Source of the DNA: Thiomicrospira sp. UBA5634
GTDB lineage: Bacteria > Pseudomonadota > Gammaproteobacteria > Thiomicrospirales > Thiomicrospiraceae
Direction: 5' to 3'
NCBI GenBank assembly: GCA_002421475.1
Contig: DIJW01000032.1
Location: forward strand, 1 to 6,644
DNA length: 6,644 bases
Positions 1-5,059 of this stretch are shown here, in pieces. Below the pieces are notes generated by a model that saw only the letters and a list, made by a program, of their open reading frames with translations, made no database searches and had not been told where the DNA came from. The position numbers were made by a program, and so were the translations under genes. Position 1 is the stretch's first letter; each line of letters begins with the position of its first letter.

Positions 1-213
1 GTGGAACGAAATACAATCAATACACATATCTGCCGAATTCGCCATGCATTTAAAGCCATAACACCGGAATTTGACCATATTCATAATGTGTATGGGCGAG
101 GTTATAGTTGGCGTAGCCATGATCAAAATCAAACTCAATATCCGACGACGGTTATTGTTATTATTTTTGTTGCTCGCTTTTTTGCCGCTACTTGCATATC
201 GTTTTGCCATTGA
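1..213 (+). CDS. pdsR: Response regulator, C-terminal fragment (PdsR-like, OmpR-type DNA-binding domain)
   Basis: This is the 3' end of a gene that begins before the window; the GTG at position 1 is only the first visible codon, not a credible start. The 70 visible residues are the end of an OmpR/PhoB winged helix. The recognition-helix segment is TINTHICRIRHAF (residues 5-17) and the wing ends in VYGRGYSW (residues 30-37). From memory of the family, TINTHxxRIRxxF, then PEFDxI, then VYGxGYxW is the signature of PdsR, the response regulator of the proteobacterial dedicated sortase system. The following PdsS-like kinase supports this. Known PdsR proteins end just after GYRW; this frame runs about 33 residues further, and its hydrophobic last third is the kinase TM1 region read in another frame. 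The tail is therefore either a true extension or the result of a lost stop. The receiver domain is not visible. The family is fairly sure, the exact subfamily less so. Confidence 0.82.
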   Translation: MERNTINTHICRIRHAFKAITPEFDHIHNVYGRGYSWRSHDQNQTQYPTTVIVIIFVARFFAATCISFCH

Positions 214-1612
214 TTTGCAATATCTATTGCTTACACATCAAGCCAGCCTTCACCAACATACCGTCCATAACCTTGCATTAATTCTGGAAAATCGACCCGA
301 GTTGTGGGGTCAAACCACTGCTGCCGGCGAAGTGTTATCTCACATTGATTTTAAAAGTGCATCCATCTGGATTGTTAATAATCAAGGTCAAACGACTTAT
401 GTAATGGGGCAATTAAATCCAAACGAAAAAAGACAAGCCGGTTGGGCAAGTCGATTAGGGAAAAGCCTCATTGAGCTTATGGCTTTTGCGAAACCTTTAC
501 CCTACCCTTATGCACAAAGTGCTACACCGGAAGTAACGCTGATTGAACGCGCATTAAATGGGCTGAGTACGCAACAATATCGAACGGATGTCAATGGCGA
601 ACCGTTTACATTAATGTCGGCTAGTCCGATTTATTCGCAAAATCAACAAATTGGTGCGCTGGTTTATGAACAAACATTGGAAACCATTTTTAATCATACC
701 CTGCAACACTTTCACCAATTAGTTGGTTTGGGTAGCTTAATCCTATTCTTAGTTTTACTCGGTGTCATTTCCTATTCGACCTCGTTATCAAATCGCATTT
801 TACGTTTAGGTCAAGATGTTAAGCAAACCTTTGCCAAACCAGGACAATTATTAGCGATAGAAAAGTTCGAACCTAATACCGATGAACTGGCCGAGTTACG
901 CCAGCATATTGCCGAAATGCTTGAAAAAATAGCCAGTTATGAGCGTTATTTAAAACAGTTACCGCGTACATTACGCCATGAGTTACACAATCCAATCAAT
1001 CGGTTAAGTGCCACTCTTGAGTTAGTTCAAATGCAGCAACACAACCCCAGGCTTGAGCAAGCACAACAAGCTCTCAATCAATTACAACATATCATTCAAG
1101 CACTAGCGGAAGCTTCCAGCATTGAAGACAGTTTAGCTAACCAAAGCCTACAACCATTAATAGTGAATACTAGACTGCTTGATTACTTCAGTGGTGTACA
1201 AATGAGTCAACCACCAGGCCTGGTGGCGATTAAAAATCATTTAAACGTGAACACTCAGATCATGGCAGAAGGTTTTATGCTGGAGCAATGTTTAGATAAA
1301 TTAGTTGATAATGCGCTGGATTTTAATAATGGCGAATGCCCAATTGAGGTGGTTTTAACCGAAACCTCGACACACTTAAATATTGAAATCAATAATTGCG
1401 GTGTGTTACTGCCGGATGGATTGGAAAAACAGATATTTGACGGAATGGTGTCAATTCGACGCGTTAATCAAGCTTCCCAATCTCACCTAGGATTAGGATT
1501 ACACATTGCTCGATTAATTGCCCACTTCCACCATGCTGAACTGATCGCATTTAATCGACCAGATCAACGTGGTGTGAGCGTGCGGTTATCAATACCCTTA
1601 TCGACTGGGTAA
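119..1612 (+). CDS. pdsS: Membrane sensor histidine kinase (PdsS-like)
   Basis: This inner-membrane kinase is the partner of the response regulator just upstream. From the ATG at 119 it has 497 residues. A short basic N-terminus (KIKLNIRRR) is followed by TM1 (about 11-29), a periplasmic sensor of about 170 residues, TM2 (about 201-221), a HAMP-like linker (about 222-274) and a dimerisation region. The H-box is RHELHNPINRL with phospho-acceptor His287. The ATPase domain has an N-box (DKLVDNALDF, Asn398), an F-box-like IFDGMVSI and a G2 box HLGLGLHIARLI. The G1 box is degenerate: NNCGVLLP, with Asn where DxGxG has Asp. FDGMVS followed by HLGLGLxIxRLI, and an N-terminus ending in ENRPELW, resemble what I recall of PdsS. 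I recall PdsS as longer (about 700 residues), so the sensor here seems shorter. ATG 119 is preferred because the codons from 71 to 118 merely shadow the regulator. It has no good ribosome-binding site, so translation is probably coupled to the regulator. Confidence 0.88.
   Translation: MIKIKLNIRRRLLLLFLLLAFLPLLAYRFAIDLQYLLLTHQASLHQHTVHNLALILENRPELWGQTTAAGEVLSHIDFKSASIWIVNNQGQTTYVMGQLNPNEKRQAGWASRLGKSLIELMAFAKPLPYPYAQSATPEVTLIERALNGLSTQQYRTDVNGEPFTLMSASPIYSQNQQIGALVYEQTLETIFNHTLQHFHQLVGLGSLILFLVLLGVISYSTSLSNRILRLGQDVKQTFAKPGQLLAIEKFEPNTDELAELRQHIAEMLEKIASYERYLKQLPRTLRHELHNPINRLSATLELVQMQQHNPRLEQAQQALNQLQHIIQALAEASSIEDSLANQSLQPLIVNTRLLDYFSGVQMSQPPGLVAIKNHLNVNTQIMAEGFMLEQCLDKLVDNALDFNNGECPIEVVLTETSTHLNIEINNCGVLLPDGLEKQIFDGMVSIRRVNQASQSHLGLGLHIARLIAHFHHAELIAFNRPDQRGVSVRLSIPLSTG
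1211..1226. repeat. 16-bp perfect palindrome, copy 1 of an ACCAGGCCTGGT family
   Basis: CCACCAGGCCTGGTGG equals its own reverse complement over 16 bp. Its 12-bp core, ACCAGGCCTGGT (1213-1224), recurs at 4020 and 5404. It lies in the histidine-kinase gene, between the dimerisation and ATPase domains, where it encodes PPGLV. Confidence 0.85.
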
Positions 1613-1616
1613 CTAA

Positions 1617-2714
1617 TTAATCAACGCGTGACGTTAAATCACGAACTCGGCGAATCCAAGGAGAGATGCCGGTTGATTCTTTAATACTTACAGACGCTTG
1701 ATTTGCCGCGGTACGCTGCGCATAACTATCCACAATCAATACATAACTGAGCTGACCATCGCGTTTTTGTGGAATGATTTTTGCGTCAACAATCTTCTTG
1801 TCGCGGATAATTTTTTCCAAAGCCGCACGATCAGCCATGCTTGCTAACTGTAAGGTGTAGTTGTCTGGACCTTGCGCTTTTAGCCAACTCACATCATCTG
1901 TTGCACTAACTTCCGTTGTTTTTGGCGCAACCAAGGTCACTAGTTTTTGCTCAACGCGCGGAACGGCAGGTGGTGTAGGCTCAGCAACAGTTGGCTCCGT
2001 AACGGCCATTTCAGTTTCACTTGAAGGTGTTGCTGTGCCGACTGTTAAACTCACCCCTGCAGTCTGCAGTTGTGAAATTAAACGCTGCATGCGATTCTCT
2101 AATTGGCGTTCGAAATTCTGCGTCACTTGACGAAGCGCCTCTGGATTAGTTGCGCCAATACGAGATGTTTGAGTCCCTGTCGCCTGCAAATGTTTCAAGC
2201 CGGCTAATTCTTGTTCATAACGATCCAAACGAGTTACTAAAGCACTAAACGCTTCACTATCTCCACCCTCTTCAACGGTTTTCTTCAGATTGGTCAATTC
2301 ATCCTGCAAAATCGCCAAATCCTCCAAGGTGTTATTGTGAGTGTTTTCAAGCTGTTGCAACTCTTTTTGTACACTGGTGTATCCAATATACAGTACGCCA
2401 ATAATCGTCAATAACAACGACAGCATGATAATCACGCCAAAAAAAGATGCCTTTGCTTTATTACTGGCGGCGGCTTGGTTATGACTTGATGCTCTTTCTG
2501 AACTTGTAGGCGCACGATTCTGTAACGGTTTCTGTGGACGTTGTGGTTGAGATCCAGGCATGACATGCTCCGCGGCGTTTAGCCAGTCGTTGAGTGTGTG
2601 CGGACGCGCTTCATTTCCGCCGCCCCGTTTGGAAGAAATTTGAGATGCTTGTGCTTCAATCGCTTCAAGCAGTTTTGCGCGCTCTTTTTCTAACTCAGAA
2701 ATTGTTTGTGCCAT
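1617..2714 (-). CDS. Bitopic membrane protein with C-terminal SPOR domain (DamX-like)
   Basis: This 365-residue protein starts at an ATG preceded, 9 nt away, by GGGAA. The cytoplasmic N-terminus (1-88) begins with a charged helix (ISELEKERAKLLEAIEAQ) followed by a disordered Q/P/R/S-rich stretch. A single TM helix (about 89-111) is followed by periplasmic coiled-coil segments (about 113-146 and 157-176). A Pro/Thr/Glu-rich linker (about 227-266) leads to a SPOR domain (about 277-358) with YTLQLAS, YVLIVDSYAQRTAANQA and SPWIRRVRDL. SPOR domains bind denuded glycan strands at division sites. The arrangement and the YTLQL, YVL and PWxRxxR elements recall DamX, a divisome-associated protein. However, the usual DamX neighbours (aroKB, dam) are absent, so I give no symbol. 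It is not obviously in an operon: it converges on the kinase gene with 4 nt between stops and diverges from the small gene at 2823. A role in cell-wall or septum biology is inferred. Confidence 0.88.
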   Translation of the reverse strand: MAQTISELEKERAKLLEAIEAQASQISSKRGGGNEARPHTLNDWLNAAEHVMPGSQPQRPQKPLQNRAPTSSERASSHNQAAASNKAKASFFGVIIMLSLLLTIIGVLYIGYTSVQKELQQLENTHNNTLEDLAILQDELTNLKKTVEEGGDSEAFSALVTRLDRYEQELAGLKHLQATGTQTSRIGATNPEALRQVTQNFERQLENRMQRLISQLQTAGVSLTVGTATPSSETEMAVTEPTVAEPTPPAVPRVEQKLVTLVAPKTTEVSATDDVSWLKAQGPDNYTLQLASMADRAALEKIIRDKKIVDAKIIPQKRDGQLSYVLIVDSYAQRTAANQASVSIKESTGISPWIRRVRDLTSRVD

Positions 2715-2747
2715 AAATTGATGTTCCCAATCTTTCCTGTGTGTGGA

Positions 2748-2775
2748 TTTATAACGCTTAGCGCCGATTATTAAA
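2748..2775 (-). promoter_or_regulatory. Candidate promoter of the SPOR-protein gene
   Basis: Read on the minus strand, a TATAAA box (2753-2748) lies 33 nt upstream of the SPOR-protein ATG. A weak -35-like TTTAAT (2775-2770) precedes it at 16 nt spacing. The -10 is good and the -35 poor (3 of 6 matches to TTGACA), so this is a plausible but unproven sigma-70 promoter. It overlaps the upstream region of the divergent small gene, so the two could influence each other. Confidence 0.35.
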
Positions 2776-2786
2776 GCATTTTATTG

Positions 2787-2792
2787 TAGAAT
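2787..2792 (+). promoter_or_regulatory. Candidate -10 box for the small membrane-protein gene
   Basis: TAGAAT matches the TATAAT consensus at 5 of 6 positions and lies 30 nt before the ATG at 2823. No recognisable -35 hexamer is seen at 15-18 nt spacing. If used, transcription would begin near 2799 and give a leader of about 24 nt carrying GGAAAA just before ATG 2823. Confidence 0.28.
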
Positions 2793-2822
2793 GTAATGCG
2801 TAAAAAATAAATGGAAAATTCG

Positions 2823-2969
2823 ATGGCTTCAATAACTTTAGAACAGGTTTTAGACGCATTGTTACTTATGCTGGGTTTGACATTTGTCTCAGTAACGATT
2901 GTCGGTGGATTAATGTATTGGTTATATCGCGTGTTTAAAAACAAACAGAGCGAGACTAAAGATCTTTAA
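2823..2969 (+). CDS. Small single-pass membrane protein, unknown function
   Basis: This short open frame encodes 48 residues from ATG 2823, or 52 from an in-frame ATG at 2811. I prefer 2823 because GGAAAA sits 7 nt before it, whereas 2811 has no ribosome-binding site. The protein has a short polar/acidic start (MASITLEQVLDA), one hydrophobic helix (about LLLMLGLTFVSVTIVGGLMYWLY) and a basic/polar tail (RVFKNKQSETKDL). The positive residues after the helix suggest an N-out, C-in topology. I do not recognise a family. The codons read as ordinary protein with no rare run, and a -10-like box lies upstream. Its 3' end overlaps the 3' end of ychJ on the other strand by 14 nt. It could be a real small membrane protein or a chance frame; its clean TM-plus-basic-tail design favours the former. 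Confidence 0.58.
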   Translation: MASITLEQVLDALLLMLGLTFVSVTIVGGLMYWLYRVFKNKQSETKDL

Positions 2970-3342
2970 CAACACCATTTTTATAACACCACTGCCCGTT
3001 TAACTTGCGCTCAAAATTACTTAATTCTCGCATTTCGCCCATCTTACCATTGGCTAACCGGTAAAATGCGCTGAATTCAACCTGCCCTGTTTGATCAAGC
3101 ATTTCACCACCTTCGTTACGCCAAATGGTTAACTTTAGCCATTCGGGCTGATCGTTCAAGTCCAACCTATCAGGACGAGTTTTATCACACCATGTCTGTA
3201 ATAAATAATCGTGTAATTTCAAAACAAATGCACTAAATCGTGAACGCATTAATTGCTCGGCACGTTTAGCTGAGTGTTTATTTTCATGCAACGGCTGGCA
3301 ACAATCACGATAACGAACACCCGAACCACAAGGACAATTCAT
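2956..3342 (-). CDS. ychJ: YchJ family protein with N-terminal SEC-C zinc motif
   Basis: This 128-residue protein belongs to the YchJ/UPF0225 family, whose function is unknown. It opens with a SEC-C zinc-binding motif, CPCGSGVRYRDCC (Cys3, Cys5, Cys14, Cys15; CxC-x8-CC). The YchJ core follows: an NTF2-like domain beginning RAEQLMRSRFSAFVLKLHDY and containing PEWLKLTIW and VEFSAFYR. E. coli YchJ (about 152 residues) carries a second SEC-C motif at its C-terminus; this one stops at GQWCYKNGVVKDL and lacks it, as do some homologues. ATG 3342 is chosen because it puts CPCG right after the initiator, as in known YchJ proteins, and lies 1 nt beyond the MATE stop. An upstream in-frame GTG at 3363 would add seven residues inside the MATE gene. 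No Shine-Dalgarno sequence is seen, so translation probably depends on the MATE gene. It is the last gene of the minus-strand operon. Confidence 0.9.
   Translation of the reverse strand: MNCPCGSGVRYRDCCQPLHENKHSAKRAEQLMRSRFSAFVLKLHDYLLQTWCDKTRPDRLDLNDQPEWLKLTIWRNEGGEMLDQTGQVEFSAFYRLANGKMGEMRELSNFERKLNGQWCYKNGVVKDL
2957..2968. repeat. 12-bp palindrome at the convergent ends of two genes
   Basis: TAAAGATCTTTA is a perfect palindrome that contains parts of both stop codons: TAG of ychJ on the minus strand and TAA of the small membrane gene on the plus strand. Because it is read symmetrically, both proteins end in Lys-Asp-Leu. It is too AT-rich to be a convincing terminator. Confidence 0.7.
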
Positions 3343-3343
3343 T

Positions 3344-4702
3344 TTATTGTTTAAATTCAACACGTTTTAACATCCATTGCAGACGAAACATTAATAGCAT
3401 TGCAGCTAAAGCTAATCCACATACAATTCCTGTCCAGAATCCATAAACGCCTAACGGTTCACCAAATGGATTATTAAATGCCAGCACATAACCACCTGCT
3501 AAACCAATACCCCAATAACTAAACAACGTAACCCACATGGTTGATTGAGTGTCATGCAAGCCTCTTAATGCACCGGCCATCGCTACTTGAATAGCATCAA
3601 ATACCTGATAAGAAGCTGCAAAAATCAGCAAGGTTAAAGCAATATAAACAACTTCACTGTGATCGGTATATAGGCTAACAATTGGTTCACGTAGAAGATA
3701 AGTGCTGATAGATAAAGTAACGCCAAACAGGAATGCCAAGCCTGTTCCGCACAACACACTTCGCATTAATGCAACACGATTTTCTTGGCCGTACGCTAAA
3801 CCGACTCTCACTGTCATCGCCATCGCTAAACTCAACGGCAACATAAATAGTAACGACGTAAAACTCATCGCAATTTGATGAGCACCAATTACGCTGGTGC
3901 CTAATGGCGCGATAAACAATACGATAAAACTAAACATGCCCACTTCGAACAATAATGCGAAGGCCATCGGCAAACCCAACCATATAATTGGCTTAATACC
4001 GGATGTCCAGACTGGTTTAACCAGGCCTGGTACTCGGTAAATCTGAGTTTTTTTAGCCCAGCGCACATAAACCCAACCACCGACTAACATACTCCACATC
4101 ACGATCGCTGTCGCGACACCGCAACCAACTGCGCCCATGCCTTCAATGGGGCCATAACCCCAAATAAATAATGCATTCAGTGGAATGTTTAACAATAACG
4201 CGGCCAAGCTAATTGTGAGCGTCGGTAGAGTAATACCGAGCCCTTCCCAAAAAAACCGATATACCTGGAATAATGCAATCCCCGGTAAACCAAAAGCCGC
4301 CCAAAAAAGATAATCCTCCGTTAGCCGGTAAACGCTATCACTTAAACTCAGTAGGTTTAAAAGCGGCTGTGGAATCATTAAAAGCAACATGCTAACCAAA
4401 CCCAATGGTATGGCTAACCAAAGTCCCTGTTGTAACGAGTGTGTTATTGCCTGCGGTTTTTTCTGTCCAAGATAACGTGCAGTAATCGGTGTTAAAGCCA
4501 ATAAAATACCGGTAGTAAAAATAAACACGGGCAATAAAATGCTTGAACCTAAACCAATCGCTGCCAAGTCATCCACTCCAACCCAGCCGGACATAATAGT
4601 ATCAACCACCCCTAAACTGGTCAGTGCAACCTGTGCGGTAAAAATAGGGAGGGCTAAACGAATTAACTGTTTAATTTCTAAGCGGATATCGGATAGATTC
4701 AT
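3344..4702 (-). CDS. MATE family multidrug/cation exporter (NorM-like)
   Basis: This 452-residue inner-membrane transporter has twelve predicted helices in two homologous halves, the normal length for the family. The first helix carries LGVVDTIMSG, with Asp34 matching the conserved TM1 acid of NorM. Glu253 (ALLFEVGMF) and Asp369 (SYQVFDAIQ) match the cation-site acids known from Vibrio NorM. The second-half repeat shows PLSLAMAMTVRVG and AGALRGLHDTQ, typical of the family. By family knowledge it exchanges Na+ or H+ for cationic drugs or metabolites; the substrate cannot be read from sequence. The start ATG lies 14 nt after the stop of the upstream gene, has no clear Shine-Dalgarno sequence, and sits inside a short inverted repeat (4697-4711). 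The gene ends 1 nt before ychJ. Membership of the NorM branch is likely but inferred from motifs alone. Confidence 0.93.
   Translation of the reverse strand: MNLSDIRLEIKQLIRLALPIFTAQVALTSLGVVDTIMSGWVGVDDLAAIGLGSSILLPVFIFTTGILLALTPITARYLGQKKPQAITHSLQQGLWLAIPLGLVSMLLLMIPQPLLNLLSLSDSVYRLTEDYLFWAAFGLPGIALFQVYRFFWEGLGITLPTLTISLAALLLNIPLNALFIWGYGPIEGMGAVGCGVATAIVMWSMLVGGWVYVRWAKKTQIYRVPGLVKPVWTSGIKPIIWLGLPMAFALLFEVGMFSFIVLFIAPLGTSVIGAHQIAMSFTSLLFMLPLSLAMAMTVRVGLAYGQENRVALMRSVLCGTGLAFLFGVTLSISTYLLREPIVSLYTDHSEVVYIALTLLIFAASYQVFDAIQVAMAGALRGLHDTQSTMWVTLFSYWGIGLAGGYVLAFNNPFGEPLGVYGFWTGIVCGLALAAMLLMFRLQWMLKRVEFKQ
4020..4031. repeat. 12-bp palindrome ACCAGGCCTGGT, copy 2
   Basis: This exact copy of the 12-bp core lies in the MATE gene, where the minus strand encodes PGLV at about residues 225-228. 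The flank TTA on its left is shared with copy 3, giving a 15-bp identity TTAACCAGGCCTGGT between these two copies. Confidence 0.85.
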
Positions 4703-4711
4703 ATTATGAAT
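4697..4711. repeat. Short inverted repeat over the MATE start codon
   Basis: ATTCATA and TATGAAT (7 bp each, one central base) form an almost perfect dyad. On the minus strand the MATE start codon lies in its second arm. In RNA it could fold only weakly (about five A/U-rich pairs with a 5-nt loop); in DNA it has the shape of a small operator. It may be chance in AT-rich DNA. Confidence 0.4.
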
Positions 4712-4716
4712 GGAGT

Positions 4717-5052
4717 TTAGCGTTTTGACGGGTCAGAAGCACCATCATCCTGGGCAGGATCAAAATGTTCTTCCGGTTCAGCGGGTAAAATCAAGCATTG
4801 CGGCCAAAACATAATTAATAGCCATTTTATAAACCAATATACACTGGCATAAATCACAATCGCTAATGCCAAGACCAAAGGAAAACCGATTAATGCATCG
4901 AGCAATTCAGCTTGTCCATCAATCATTCGCTGCATAAGTTGTTTATGAATGACCGTGAAATACAGCCAAAGAACGGCCGCCAGCAAACTGACAAATGCCA
5001 TGAACTGATGAAGCCATTTCACAGGCTGAGCATAACGAAATAAATCAAACAT
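4717..5052 (-). CDS. Two-TM inner-membrane protein, unknown function
   Basis: This 111-residue protein starts at ATG 5052, 7 nt after the nudF stop. A TTG at 5100 in the same frame would extend it into nudF by 16 residues of no obvious merit, so I reject that start. Two hydrophobic helices (about 16-35 and 53-80) flank a hydrophilic segment (HKQLMQRMIDGQAELLDA). The C-terminus is acidic and proline-containing (PAEPEEHFDPAQDDGASD), ending in PSKR. There are no catalytic motifs or cysteine clusters and I recognise no family. It is not the soluble YqiB (DUF1249) that follows nudF in E. coli. Its position in the tight alr-nudF-MATE-ychJ operon shows only that it is co-transcribed. The start has no Shine-Dalgarno sequence, consistent with reinitiation after nudF. 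Confidence 0.8.
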   Translation of the reverse strand: MFDLFRYAQPVKWLHQFMAFVSLLAAVLWLYFTVIHKQLMQRMIDGQAELLDALIGFPLVLALAIVIYASVYWFIKWLLIMFWPQCLILPAEPEEHFDPAQDDGASDPSKR

Positions 5053-5059
5053 AAAGGTG

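Noticed and set aside
1625..1643. GTGAC...TCAC near 1628 considered as a matS (MatP) site or terminator
   Set aside because: The spacing and centre do not fit GTGACRNYGTCAC, and there is no T-run after the 5-bp stem.
2057..2070. Tandem CTGCAGT CTGCAGT
   Set aside because: It is two copies of a 7-mer only, within coding sequence, and easily arises by chance or slippage.
1861..2130. 89-codon open frame on the plus strand inside the SPOR-protein gene
   Set aside because: It is antisense to a well-supported gene, its peptide is low in complexity (Val/Ser/Thr-rich), and no ribosome-binding site or family signature was seen.
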